Below are positions 21,144 through 34,439 of a stretch of DNA of 64,000 bases, in pieces; position 1 is the stretch's first letter, and each line of letters begins with the position of its first letter. Under the pieces are notes generated by a model. The model saw only the letters and a list, made by a program, of their open reading frames with translations. It made no database searches and was not told the origin of the DNA. This DNA comes from Megalonaias nervosa. Lineage: Eukaryota > Mollusca > Bivalvia > Unionida > Unionidae. Location: positions 1 to 64,000 of the forward strand of contig JAECUM010001791.1 of NCBI GenBank assembly GCA_016617855.1, given 5' to 3'. A program made the position numbers and the translations under genes.

Positions 21144-21152
21144 TCGCACACC
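21144..21152 (+). repeat. Target-site duplication, left
   Basis: TCGCACACC, identical to 22366-22374, flanking the foldback element. Confidence 0.9.
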
Positions 21153-22365
21153 TAGTCCGAGTTTCCTCTGACCCATGCCACCCCATATTTGATATTTGGA
21201 CATTTATGTTGGGGTGTAGGGTCGGAGTCCATTCCCTATCGAAAAGTTGGAATTCGCCAACACCGTTTGGTGTCGGCATAGCGTAGCCGCTTACTAACCG
21301 GCCTAGCAAACTTTAACGACCTTTCATCGATATATACCTCCATGAAATCGATAGGAATATGATTTATTTTCTCAGAAATAGCGAGTGTAGCATTCGTTAT
21401 ATCTTTAATCCGCTGAGAGACGAGATGCAACTATAGCGTTGATGAAATCTGACCTGGAACTCGCTATTTGCATTCCTAGTCACATGATTACACAAATCTC
21501 GCAACCTACATGTCAATGACATCAGAAGTCCAATAGTCACGTGATATCAACAATAAACCATTTCGGAAGTTGTTGTACATAGAATTCGAAAATATTAATT
21601 AAAAGTCACGTAATACTTGTACATAAATATAATGCACACTTAATTCTCAACATATTTATTCTGAGAACAACGACTAGAAACCTGTCGGTATCGCAGCAAG
21701 GTGGAGAAAACCAGATTCATCAAGTACTAAGCACGTGTCAGCGATGTATTTTGTTGGTATCACATGACTACCGCGTTGACTTGTGCTCGCCGCTTGTTGA
21801 ATCTGTTGTTTTTTTTTTTTTTTGCAAGCTGCTGCAACATTTACAGATTTCTGGTCGTTGTTTCCAGAATAAATATTTTTAGAAGTTTATGTTCTTTTAT
21901 TTTTCTATAAATATTACGTGACTTTCTTTTATATGTTCGATTTGTTTTCCTACAGCAATATTAGAAATGGTTAAATGTTGATATCACGTGACTATTTGAA
22001 CTCTGAAGTCACTGACATGTGGGTCGCGAGATTTGTGTAGTCATGTGACTAGGAATGCAAATAGCGAGTTCCAGGTCAAATTTCATCAACGCTATAGTTT
22101 CGGCTAGTCTGTCAGCGGATTAAAGATGTAACGAATGCTATACTCGCAATATCTGAGAAAATAAATCATATTCCTATCGATTTCATGCAGTTATATCTAG
22201 ATGAAAGGTCGTTAAGGTTTGCTAGGCCGGTTAGTAAGCGGCTACGCTATGCCGACACCAAACGGTGTCGGGGAATTCCAACTTTTGGACTCTGACCCTA
22301 CACCCCAACATAAATGTCCAAATTATCAAAAATGGGGTGCCAAGGGTCAGAGAAAACTCAGACTA
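21153..22365. mobile_element. Foldback DNA transposon with 9-bp target duplication (Mutator-like MITE candidate)
   Basis: A 1213-bp element. The left end TAGTCCGAGTTTCCTCTGAC and the right end, read in reverse, TAGTCTGAGTTTTCTCTGAC are inverted repeats. Homology continues inward for roughly 550 bp on each side (left arm to about 21708, right arm from about 21818), so almost the whole element can fold back. It includes the shared palindromic-looking CCGACACCAAACGG / CCGTTTGGTGTCGG block. The 9 bases TCGCACACC occur at 21144-21152 and 22366-22374 as a perfect direct repeat. A 9-bp duplication with very long inverted repeats points to Mutator-like elements. It has no coding capacity. Confidence 0.87.
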
Positions 22366-22374
22366 TCGCACACC
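22366..22374 (+). repeat. Target-site duplication, right
   Basis: TCGCACACC, identical to 21144-21152. Confidence 0.9.
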
Positions 22375-22395
22375 CTCCCGTTTGTTTGTAATCCT

Positions 22396-22945
22396 CATCG
22401 ATTTTAAAATAAAGAAGCATCAAGGATATAAAAAAATGCACAAAAGTTAGTCATTTTCATTCATCAATTTATAATTTCTAATTTGAATGTTGCTGTAGGA
22501 TCTCAAACAATGTAAACTTGTTGGCGTTTCGAATCAAGCGGGAGTTTCTTTAGTAACATGGTCGCCATATTTGCATGGGCGAGTCTGTTTTCAAGCAACC
22601 CATGTGATGCACTTCACCGTCTTTGATAATCAATAATTTCGTAAATTTTGGAGTTACATTACTTTGAACACTTACACAAGAGTTCCTCCTTTCTATTTGT
22701 TCATCTTTTTTTTTTGTTGAAATATTAAGACTACACACTGCAAATACTGGAAGCCAGAAAAGGACAGAGAGAAGCCCGTTTTCTTGTTTACATCGAGAGA
22801 TTCCGTTTGGTTTGAAACGCCAACAAGTTGACAGTTTTAGGGACCACCTGGCCACAATCTGATTGGGTATTATAAATTGATGAATGAAATTATTTCTTTT
22901 TGTGCATTTTTTAAAGTCCTTCATGTATTTCGTTTTTAAAATCGG
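22396..22945. repeat. Second, smaller foldback repeat
   Basis: Inverted arms of about 160 bp lie at 22396-22555 and 22788-22945. Shared phrases are CGATTTTAAAA, ATGCACAAAA, CATTCATCAATTTATAAT and AACTTGTTGGCGTTTC. The loop of about 230 bp is unrelated. No clear target duplication was found. It starts only 30 bp after the larger foldback. Confidence 0.75.
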
Positions 22946-23794
22946 TAGAGCGGTGCAAACAATGGGGAAAGTGTAGAGCGCTACAACTTCGATGGAGTAG
23001 TACTGCGTAAGAATGTGGAAATCGCCAGAAAAAAAAAAAAGACTTACAACTTAGTTACACACTGAAATACAATAGGCTACATAAAACCATGTCAAAAACA
23101 TTATGATACCTTCATGGAGTAATCTGCTCAATAAAAGAAAAACTGATAAAGAAAACTCTGCAGTAAGATCAACTTGAAAAGAGGAACTTGGACATGTTTC
23201 AACCCAAATTAAGTCGTCTCAATCAATAAGTCGATATAAGGTATAATCAACGCTATGATGGTGTGTGACGTGCAAAAGACGTCATTTGGTAGCTAAGCAA
23301 TATGTATATGCAATGGTCGCTATTTTTCCAAGCAATGAAACATTTTTAAGAGCAATCAGTTTTTAAGAAGGAAAGTTATTCCTCCAATATTAGAAAGTAC
23401 TCATGGGGAGTAAAATTTAAAAGGAATACTTTATAAGAAATAATATGGCAGGAGGACCATAATAATCTCCCTCTGTCTTCAACAACGAAGTATATCAAGT
23501 CTACATGCGGGCAAACATAATACAAAGAAGCAAAGATAGGGAGACAAATATTCATCCATATTATAATAACAATCACCCAACACACTGGCATTTGACAAGT
23601 AGGATGCTGATATTATTGCATTCGTTGTTACAAAAATTTTGCTTAATGTGCACCCGGTTACCTCATTCTCTATACTAAATTGATGATGAAAGATGCGGAT
23701 ACGATATAAACAGATTAAGACAACAAATTTGTAATCAAGAACAGTCTATGGAAATGATTCACTATTTTCACAATAACAATAATAATAATAATAA

Positions 23795-23825
<31 letters not shown>

Positions 23826-26479
23826 AAAAAGACGAACATGGGTCACTTTCCTTGACTGACATTACTAATGTATTGTTATCTTCGCGCACCGGTAAAAAAA
23901 CAAAACATATTGACGTCGGTTACATAGAGTGCCCCTGGATAATATCAGTCCCATGGCAGTGTCGAATCCTAGCATCGCAGCAAAATTCGATGTCTTAAAT
24001 CCAAACTATATTTTTCTAAAGGCCTTGTCATGGCCTAAAGGTTGTAAAAAAAAATGTTAAACATAAATGAGTACTGCTTCTATAATAAGGGATTGTTAAT
24101 AAATCACTTCTGCAAATAATGTGATAGTTACTATCGTGTTTCCTTAAAAACGCTGAAAAAGATTCAGAACAAAACAAGCACTGTTGGTATAACAAATGGC
24201 GGAAAATGGTTCGGGCCATAATGATATAGAACGTTACTACTCATATTTCACACGATTCTAAACATTCTTTCTGTCAAAAGAAAATTTCAAAACACAAGTG
24301 CCGCTTTCACTTTATCAATTTTCTATTTTAAAAAAGATGACAAATATTGCGCCCCCCCCAAAAAAAAATTGTCGTCAAATGTGAGAGCAGTAAACAAATT
24401 TATAATATCTGAAGTCATTTCGATTAAAATCGTATCTCCTCAGTCCTGCGATGCGTAAGGATTTGACTGATACTTATCCAAGGTCATGTTGTTGTGAATA
24501 TAGCCAATCGAGTTGCGGCTTTCGGGATTCTCAACCAAGCCATTCGGCTTTATTGCCACTAAATATAAATTTCCAAGCAGACTGGATAAGAAAGCCTAAA
24601 CTGTTGTTTCAAACAGATTATACTGAATGGTGCATAAATTTATAGGTTATAAAAATTAGCCAGGATGTGATAAGATAAAAAGGCCCCGTCAAAGATTTGA
24701 CTAACGTAGGTTTTGGGACATCTGATTTTAATCAGCATGGAAATTTGTGAAATTTGATTACGCATGTTTGAAATTTTAGTATGTGTGGAAACCATACTCA
24801 TCAAAAAGGTTCCGTACTTGTTCCTAGATATCAATTATTATTGGATAACACGGATAGTTTTCAAAAACGGTGAAAGCAAGTCTTTTTGGGTAACTGTCAG
24901 TAATTAGCTTTTATTATCGACCTACAAGTCCTTTCCACCAAGTGTTTAGGATGAAATCACCCACTACGAAGAGAAATTAATCCCATAATCCATGCATAAG
25001 AAGTAGTATTCGGATTTCAGTTATACAGATAAAAGATACGTAGTGCCAAACGTGCCACATACGATCTTGTTAGTGGTATGAACTACTTGGTCGAGATTCA
25101 CAGCATTCGCATCATTAGCACTTTTTGGAAAATGCTGCGGTATTATATGTAAATACAACATTCGCACTCTTGTACACATTATGTGATAAGACCACAGAAA
25201 TATGATTTATGCTGTATGTATTTACATAGTTGGAGAAGCAAGAACTTCGAACACCCTCCCCCCCCCCCGCCTCCGCAAAACATAGTTCTGAGGCACACAC
25301 ACTTCCCAACAAAAATAAGTTGTCGATAATACACTTATAATTACATGCACTGGGCATTTTAATACATTTACCTCTTACAGAATCAATGTCTGCAATTATT
25401 GTATTATTTATGGAGGGTCTGCTTACTAAAAACAAAAAAAGCAGACGCGGATTTCACTGGAAAAAAATATGAAAGCCTTTGAAGACTACATCCCACTCGT
25501 ACTTTAACACTGACACAAATTTAACAACTGAAAGGAAGTGGAGAAAAAATACGAGTACAGCATTGTCCTCTTATCCTTTTAAGTTCTAGATCAAAAGATC
25601 TTGCAATGTGATGAAAATGTTGTATACATTATTTTGTATCGAAAAAGGGTGAGAGAAAGGTCTTTCACACCGTCCTAAATAAAATATACAGATTATTGCA
25701 CAAATAAGCACTTTTCTTTAGACATAGAACTCCAAATATATGAAATAATTTTTAAAAGCACTAATATTCCAAGGACTATAACAAAGACAACCTCTAATAG
25801 TTACATTCTAAAGATAATAGATAACACTCAGAGAATGCCAAAAGCAATCACTGGAGTATTACCTTAAAATCTGACCTTGAATCTGGACTAAATAGTAAAT
25901 ATTTATAGAAAGAAATTTATACATTTGCACAAGTGTACAACGATTTGATCGATGCTCCAATGCTACCCTTGTACATATCCTAGATATATGTATGTAAACG
26001 GATTTTCTTCCATTATCGGACCGGATACTGCTGGTATAATGTTTGCAGGTACTCGCATACTATTTATACATCTTTTTCACCCTCTGTAACAACTCGTTGT
26101 TGTAATATATTTGGTATAAATTGCAAGGATTATAGAACAGAACAAAACACAACACAATACATGCTTGATTCAGCATTAGATTGTAAATGTAATTCATGGC
26201 TTCACGTACGAGATTGCAATCGACTTACTACAGAGGATAAGTAACAAAATTATTTTGAAAATTAAATATTAATTTTATTTAGTGAAGAAGAAAAATACTG
26301 CCATTAAATTTACATAAAATTATACACCAAATTATAACTGATTCCGTTAGTCTTTCAGTTCAATATAATAACAGTTATTTCTACACAATTAATAAGTTTC
26401 TGACCTTTACTGTTTCGCAAAGCATACAAATTTATCCATGCAGTTATGATTATTTTTTAATCTGCTGACATAATGGCTT
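22946..26479. other. No recognisable gene; one compound microsatellite
   Basis: 3.5 kb of AT-rich sequence. It holds an AAT-then-AAG compound microsatellite at 23771-23827 and a C-run near 25256-25269. ORFs up to 106 codons show no family features. Confidence 0.4.
23771..23827 (+). repeat. AAT-AAG compound microsatellite
   Basis: AAT units followed by AAG units, then AAAAGACGAA. The same order and a similar 3' flank recur at 44961-45018. Confidence 0.95.
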
Positions 26480-28020
26480 TAAAAAATTTATATTCGGTCA
26501 TGAACAATAATATCGTGGTAAATATTTTATTCTCGTTCTTTATAATATTGCCAAACAAGCAAAAATACGATCTTCATTTTCGACAGCTATTATATTACAC
26601 CTATTACATAGCCACTCGTTCATTCGTACTCCCTCAGAATGACCCATTTCTACAATCAAGTTATGCAATACTGTTCTTAACCGACTTGGTACAATTTTAA
26701 AATGAGCTTTATTGATCACATTCAAATACTCTTGAGTGAGCTTCGTTTATCACATTCAAGTACTCTTCAAATAATAAAAATATTCCTTATGCAAGAAAAA
26801 CTACTCGTGTGTTTGATGACCTCACAGAGGATGTCAATGACACAAAACTCTATCCTGTATTTCACTCGCTGGAATCACAATATCAAACTGAGTTTTCCAT
26901 GCTTAAGAAAATCCAAGATCCTCTAACAGAGATTTGACTTGAAATTCCTAACTTTTCCCCATTATAAGAGTTACAATTATCAGGGTCGCTTTTAAACGTA
27001 GCATAAGATCTAAAAATCAAACTATCTCTATTTACCATCATTCGAGTCCAACGTTTAAAAGAGACGTATCTTTCTACTTTTCTACAGTGGGTAAATCTCT
27101 AGTTCACCATCGAGAATATCCAAATTAGTAGATTTTTTTTACCTCATATAATCGTCCGCAAAATTTGCATGAATTTGTTTAACATCTTTTCATGGGTGGA
27201 AACCCCATATCTCTGATCTAAAATTAAGTACAGATCCCACGAGATTATCAAACAAGTTACGTTTTTCCTTACAGGCAGAACGACGTTTTCATTTTGTGTA
27301 AATTACAAAGAGCTAATTTCCTCTTAACACTAACGTAATTTTGCGTTCGTTGCCACTTACCATTTTTGAATAAACACAAACTTTGGTACTAAAATGAATC
27401 TACATTTTTTAATAATACAACATTATAATGCAATGACGAATTTGTCTTGTTGCCTATCTTAAACACACAAAAAAATCTCTTTTTTTTCCTATTACTAACC
27501 TTTTTAAGGTTCCAAGAACTGCTATATGATTCCAAATCATTCAGCAATGTTTGCAATGACTGTTCAATTTTTGCAAAAAAGGAAAAAATACCGCATCGTC
27601 AACGTATAATAACAAACCTTGGGACAAATCATCTATAAGGAAAAAAACATCATCTACATTTACATTGTGGTGTATGCTAGTTACAGCATCTTTTATAAAA
27701 AGGCAAACAAAATTGGTGAAAATGTCTCTCTTTGTTTCAAGCCATATTGTGAGTCCACAAAATGTGAAAAACTATTATGGTATATTATACGAGATTTTAC
27801 AACATTATAAATAGCACGTAAAGACTTTACCATAATGGTTAATTTATGCCGTAACATCCTGCAGTCGATTTTATGGAACATTTTTTCATAATTGATGAAT
27901 GCACAATATATTGTTTAAATAACAAACGGAAAAGTTTTTGCAGTGTGCAAATGACCATTAAGATTCACAAACGGTCAAAGAATGGATGCTCGTCATCAGC
28001 CAGTTCGTGATATTGAAACA
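26480..28020 (-). mobile_element. Non-LTR retrotransposon (LINE) ORF2 remnant
   Basis: The minus strand, read from 28020 leftwards, carries decayed reverse transcriptase. A FINYEKMFHKID block (RT motif 3, catalytic Asp at the end) lies near 27850-27900. GLKQ and SPILFAFL (motif 4) lie near 27700-27740, and LYVDDAVFF (motif 5 catalytic Asp pair) near 27600. Thumb-like sequence follows, and a C-terminal cysteine cluster LCNRCN...VENEDRIFAC lies at 26560-26610 (ORF 26725-26540). That C-terminal CxxC...C motif is standard at the end of many LINE ORF2 proteins. At least five frame changes and stops are present. No endonuclease domain was seen upstream, so the copy is 5' truncated as usual for LINEs. 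Clade not assigned. Confidence 0.75.
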
Positions 28021-29192
28021 ATCCTGACTACCTGTCAACTTATATTCTTATAAAGTGCATTTGCACATATCATTAATGTTTGGAATAATTTATAATCTCC
28101 TTTTCTTGTTCATATTCCCTTCATGTTGGAAAGTTATACCTCTGTTTCCAATGCAAATAATAGTAACTGTAGTAACAGTGTTTAATATATGACCCTTGTA
28201 CAACAGAAAAGTAATTTGATACAATAAGTACATCATATAAAAATGATTTGTTTAAATAATCATCATCTGGGGAAAGATTTTAGAATCCCAATGTGTACAT
28301 GATAGAATTGTAAACTGTCTTCACTTACCTTCTATTCTGAGAGAGAAATAGGCAATTGTATCCATGTTTCTCCAGGATTAAGGTAATACTCATGTAAGTT
28401 CATATGTTTTCGTCACCAGTGTATGAAAATGTTCATCATTAATGTTGAATCTTTGTATGATTTATTGCGAAATAACTGCTATTTTTGTCGTTTGAAATCG
28501 GGCGCCATTTTAACTACTGTGTGTATTGGGCGCTCGGCTCTCCACCTGGCGGCGCTGAGGTTAATCTTTCCGAATTCTTCCATGTTTAGTAATATTCGTG
28601 AAAACTTGGTCATGAATTTCCCAAGTGTGTTCCCAAAACTTATAAATAGGGGTGAGATCCGCCGTTTTGGCAAGCTGTGGTTCTACTGGTCTCCAGTAAA
28701 GGTCTCAAGACCAAGCAAACAGAACAAAAGTCTCTTGTCATCTCAACTGATAATTTCAAGCATCAATACAATAGCAAGGTAGACCAGTCACTACCGATAT
28801 ATTAAATTTACTACTCATAATGATTATAGTGTTTCTCTGAAGTTGTTTCAACGTTTATTTCCTAGTTACATCAGATAAAAGTTTCCAAAGAAGGATTTAG
28901 CTGACGACACAGTCACTATGTCGTCATCAACACTGCCGTCTGATATCCATTGGAATTTAGTATTCCGATTGGCATTATCGAATTTCCTACTCAATTACAT
29001 GTATCATTTTGAAATCACAAATTTCAATCCATTGTGTCGTGGTTGCATCATTTAGATGTCGAAATAATATAAACGACACAACGACACACTTTGCTGCAAC
29101 AAAACGACACACACTGTCGCATTCAACCTACGCGACACATTACTGACATCCGGTTCCAGACTGTGTCGCTCAAAACGACAAAGGGGGCGCTT
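28021..29192. other. No recognisable gene; CGACACA-rich patch
   Basis: A 119-codon ORF at 28423-28782 overlaps a 64-codon one on the other strand and neither shows a known motif. Near 29035-29180 the heptamer CGACACA or its complement appears at least six times. Confidence 0.4.
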
Positions 29193-29832
29193 ACCAGTTA
29201 TGTACTTTTGAGAGAGTGACGTATGTAAGGTGAAGTTGTTTGCATTTAAAACATGCACAGTGGAGAGAATATTGGCATACATTTATGCTGCTTTGATGTA
29301 ATGTGGCTAACATGTCTTTGGATATTGTACTTCTGGAAATTGTAAATGATCTTAGCACACTGCTAACTAAAATGACTGCTCCCTTGTGCTCCAAAAATCA
29401 GCCTGAATTTATCTAAAGTACACAATCCTTAGCAGCTATTAAAATAGGGAAAATGAATTTTGCCAGACTAGATAATACCAGCTTCTGAAAGTGCAATGAA
29501 TGAATTACCAAATATATAAAATGTAAAAAAAAAAAGTTATCGGCTCTCTTTTTTACAATTTATCTATGAAATTCAGGAAGTGAAAATGACCAAGTGGAGC
29601 TAGCACTTTTTTGAAAGCTGCACATCTGGAGTAAGGCCAAGCTGTATACTCTATAACCTATATTACATCCATCTATGATACACCAAAATAAAGGGAATTA
29701 AAGGTTCTTTGAACAATACCTAAGATATACAACGTCTTTTTTAAATAGACAGTATAACCAGTGAGGAAACCCTGGGAAAATTTTTTTTTTTTAAAAATTC
29801 TAATGCAAAATACAAAACTTCAGAGCGCCACC
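29193..29832 (-). repeat. R1 dispersed repeat, inverted copy D
   Basis: Reverse-oriented copy, closest to copy A by eye. Landmarks in minus reading are GTGGCGCTCTGAAG at 29832, GTATACAGCTTGGCCTTACT, CACTTGGTCATTTTCACTT and CTTTCAGAAGCTGGTATT. It is flanked on both sides by direct repeats of ATCCGGTTCCAGACTGTG (near 29148 and 29874). Confidence 0.85.
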
Positions 29833-31769
29833 AAACTGTGCCTCAGTCAACAAACGCGACACACTAATTAGCATCCGGTTCCAGACTGTGCCTCTACCAT
29901 ATTTACCATTAGGCTATAAAACACAAACCCGGGTCTGGTTCCGAACCGTGATTGGATGCACAAAATCATTACAACTTTGGTACGTCATATAAACAAATTT
30001 TGAGAACTATTAACTTATTTTGCTGTGCAAGATCAGTTTGGGAATTGGGATTATCTGGGTTAGAGATTATGTGAATTATTACAAATGGAACATTTATGTT
30101 GACTTTCACATGCAATGTACCACTGAAACTCTTGTTGTCATTTCAACATGTTTATCAAACATCTGTTCTGCATATTTGCAAATATAATATTTCACCATTC
30201 TGAGCACTAAATTTTGTGAGAAAACACATACAAGCCTGGAAGTCATATAATAAACTGTGTTAATTATTTATATTTGTTTTGTGCTTTTATCATCTAAATA
30301 AGAACTTTTGTGGTGAACACACCATTTCTTGACACTACAATACAATGGAGAGATCTAGTAACTGAAAAAGGCGTGAGCTGTCCACCTATTCCATTTTATT
30401 TGACCTTGACCCTTGACACGTTACAATATCAAGGCCTCATTCGGTTAGAATTAGTTGATACTACCACAATGCGATATAGTACCTGAAACAAAACATTGCT
30501 CACGTCTTAATCAAAGAGATCATCATCAATGATCAGTGAGGTGCAACCTCCATCGAACTGCATACCACAGGACTATCTTTTATTGTACGTGACAATGAAA
30601 CGCTTTGCATTTTAAATACAATAGGCCGCATAAACTGGGCCTGATAGAATTCAGATCGCAATTACTACTTCCGGGAGTGTATACGAATGTAGCTCGTACC
30701 TATTTCTAGAGTATTATTTTCTCTGTTGGTGGTGGCGATCCTTGGCATGGGAATCATGGTACCATTTTGAAAAAGTTGTTCATTCTTTTGAGTATTAGGA
30801 TTATGGTGTGATTATCTGTGCGTAATTTGACTACAGTGCAGAGTGTGTAACCAGAAATGTATGTGAAATATGAAACTAATGGCACGTTGCTTTCTTTACA
30901 GTTCAGCCTGTCTTACAAATACTGGATAGCCTATGCAAAGAATTAACGGTTAGTTTGTCTATGAAGATAATTCTGATTAACATATGTTTATGTGGATTCG
31001 GACATCGTGAAAAGTACAGTAGTGAGATTATATTAGGGAAAATCGTAACTAGGTCAACTCTGGTTTAATCCAAATCTTATGCCTTCCGCTTGCGCATAGC
31101 AAAGTTGGCGTTCTAACAAGTTAATATTTATGGCAGACTACATGTATTCTGTTCATACACGAAGAAAAAAAGCAAGGCTAGGTTGAACGTTCAGAAAATA
31201 ATAAATGGTACAATGAAGTAAAACATGAACACATGTGTCTTTGGTATTATATGATATTAACCAAATTTTGATTTGAAATTTTGTTTGATAGCAGCATTCT
31301 ATTTGTTTACATGCAATAATGTTACGATCACCGTGTTTATATGTATTATTCATTAAGAAGTAAAGCAAGTCAGTGGTTATAAAACTAAGACTTTGAAGAA
31401 ACAAGCACACGCATGCAACTTTTGCAGTCAGTCTATGCTCCCACATGTTCTGTTTGTTGGTGCGAGATAAGTCGGAAACTCTAAAAGAAATTAAGAACAT
31501 CAAAGTTTGTTATGGCTGTAAAAAAATAATTCTGATGATTTGGTATGAAGGCATGCACACTATTTTCCAACAAATAAAAATACACCCTAATATTCTTTCT
31601 CGGTAGTAGTGGCTACATGCACGCCTAGCTCTTCAATGTCATTTTCATCTGGAGAATTTTTCAATATTTCTTTTAAGTTGGGTCTAAAGAAACTTGATTT
31701 AATAGTTTAAACTTTACGACTCCCCTCCTCCCCCCCCAAAAAAAAACAAGAAAAGAAAAGAAAATCAAA
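29833..31769. other. No recognisable gene
   Basis: AT-rich. It contains a 116-codon minus ORF at 31153-31503 without recognisable motifs and an A/C-rich stretch near 31728-31770. Confidence 0.4.
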
Positions 31770-32305
31770 AGAAACTGGAAATGTCGCTCTACTGGACAAA
31801 AAGAGTTTCCATTAATTCAAGATAAAACTATTTCTTCTTTCTAACTGCTGTGTGTTGAAAAAAAACTGTGATATTCTTGAGCGACTATATATTAAAATTA
31901 GCCCCGGTGAAAAGGTCGGCATGATTTTTATTCAGAGACCAACTAGACACCATTAGAAGACTTTTAATGAAAAGCCCATATTGTTATGACATCTTGTTCG
32001 GGAGAATCAGTGACGAGTTGCAATACATTCGTTGTGGCAGACGTATTTGAGATCGGCTCCATTTTCATAGGACCAACTAGATATCATAATTAGTCTTCGG
32101 GTAAAAACACTTTGTTCATATCATCACAATTTTGCAACCATACTGGATGTCAGATCGGTTGCTTTTTCATTTCCTAACTTTACATCAAAAGAAGTACTTC
32201 TGGTGAAAACTCAATACTGACATAACCAAACATCCATGAGAAGTTGGGACAACACGATTTCCAAGACGGACACCATGTCTGCATTTGACATTTTCTGAAG
32301 AGGAA
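31770..32305 (+). repeat. Leader-plus-145-bp-monomer element, copy 3
   Basis: A leader-like start (AAGAGTTTCCATTAATTC, TGCTGTGTGTTGAAAA) is followed by monomers with GAGACCAACTAGACACC, TTCGGGAGAATCAGTGACGA, GGACCAACTAGATATC, TACTGGATGTCAGATCGG and ACTTCTGGTGAAAAC. Same family as 16215-17945, shorter and more diverged. Confidence 0.7.
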
Positions 32306-32309
32306 GTTT

Positions 32310-33490
32310 TAATACTCTCTAAGTCCGTAATATTGTATTGGATCAAACAGTTAATATTTACAAGCTGATAAGTACACAGCCGAGTAATTTGTCATGCTTA
32401 GATCTTGCTAAAGACCTGTATAACCAAAGTGTGACCTTACGACCTATTACCCAATCTGTGTTTGTCACAATTCGTACTAAATCAAGTGTTCATGCTATTT
32501 CCCTGATGTATCAAACATATAGAAGGAAAGTTGGTTTACAGTCAAAATAAGCCCTAAAAGTTTGGTCCCCTCCACAACAGGGACAAGAGAACCATTAAGA
32601 CAGAATTTGGAATCAAGAATTAGTTTTAGACTTCGAAAACCTGAACCCGTCTTTTTCTGTCCATTTCTGGTTTTAAATGTATCTGAATTCGTATTCAACA
32701 GTATGCATACTCTTTGGTGTATAGCAGATCAAAAAGTCGTCGACACCTAATGAACAGTCAGCTCCTGAATTAAAGCAGTTCACTGTTCTGTTTATTTCCA
32801 TGTTAGGCTGACTGAAAATAGATTGTCCTAATTTAGATCCATATTCTGCGGTTAGCTTTCGAAAAGGGCAGTGCCTACCATAATTCTGGAATATCAATGT
32901 TTTAAAAAATGGATACTAATTCAGGACGACATCTCCGCAGAAATAGACTGAAAAGGTCGTTCGTTGTTCCGTACTTCCATTTCGTGTCATAAGCTTATCA
33001 CAAGTAAAACATTATGGCAACTATGTCTTCTTTCTTTTAATAAAAATGTCTCTGATAAATGTTTCAAGTCTGACTTGAGGGTAAATTGCGCTTCTCCAAC
33101 AGCAGCGTGTTAGACTCAAGATTCAAAGAACTCTGTCATTTATCATTCGTTCCATGTTTCTGCAAATACAACTTGTTAGTAATATGGACGATGGTTGGAA
33201 GGATCGTCATGGTCTTTTACGGAGCAATATACTGATTTCACTGTGCTTCTCGCAAAGACTGCCGTAAGTCCCCATTTTTCCAAAGTCTATTGAAATTCTT
33301 TAGTAGTATACTGACAGTATTCAGAAGTTTATAGCTGACATCATCTGGTTCTGTTGAAGTGTCATGGGTTCGATCAAGACAGTCAAGTATTCTCTAAGAG
33401 AGGAAGCTTTACTGTGTAATTAATATTCAGCGTTAGCACATCTAAGGTTAAAAGCAACCTTTTCTTGGAGATAGCTGACAGGGAGGAACT
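32310..33490 (-). pseudogene. LINE ORF2 reverse transcriptase
   Basis: Reading leftwards from 33490: NFNRLWKNGDLRQS, fragments of the fingers, FLESNTLL, EDIVAIMF then AYDTKWKYG (motif 3, catalytic Asp region) near 33000, GVDDFLICY (motif 5, YVDD-like with Gly for Tyr) near 32745, CLNGSLVPVVEGTKLLGLI near 32600, and DPIQYYGLRE at about 32330. Many frame changes and stops. ORFs 32897-32673 and 32698-32495 are the longest surviving pieces. Confidence 0.72.
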
Positions 33491-33680
33491 AAGCAGAATA
33501 TTTCTCTTCCGAGGAGTTTTTCGAGAATCTTTTGAGATTTCTTTTAGGGTCATGGCCATTCAATGAAATTTACTTCAGTGTCTCATACAGCATATCTTTG
33601 GCAGCGATCTTTCGTACCACATTTAAAACTGATTAAATTGTTGAGCGAGTCTGCAAACCGGAGACAGCGGATACCATGTT

Positions 33681-33884
<204 letters not shown>

Positions 33885-34439
33885 AGTTGTCAAATTGACA
33901 ACAAATTTTGAGGACGATTTTCCGCTCCATGATGGAATGTGGCACGTTTAGAAATCGCCGAACCAATACCCCGGAGTATCTTTGTAGACAGGGGTCATAA
34001 TTCCACAATGTTGTCAAAATGATCAACAGTAAAGGTTTACTAGCAGAGAGACTAAAACACTTCCCAATCTGTCTTATTATATTTCCATATCTGCCCCGGA
34101 TCTTAAGGCTTTTAAGAATTTCGTAAGTATATTGGAAAGTGACCACTACCTTTGCGGTCGTCATAAGGGAAGTCAAGTTAAAGTGACGGCTGGACAGCAG
34201 ATGATGAAATCTAAGGATGAGAAGGATCCTGTAACTGGATACAGATAGTTAAACGACTTATCAGCATTCACTAAAAAGGATTTATAGAATGAGAAAATGT
34301 AAAGATTAACTTACTCAGACTCTTTAAACAGATTTCCTGAAGTCAGACGAATCAAGTGGAGGCTTTATTTCTTAATTATTCTATATTTAAGCCTCTGGAA
34401 TTCCTTTGTATTATGGTGTCAGACATATTTATGGAAATG

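Noticed and set aside
28423..28782. 119-codon ORF as a host exon
   Set aside because: It has no motif or credible splice-site context, and an ORF exists on the opposite strand over the same bases.
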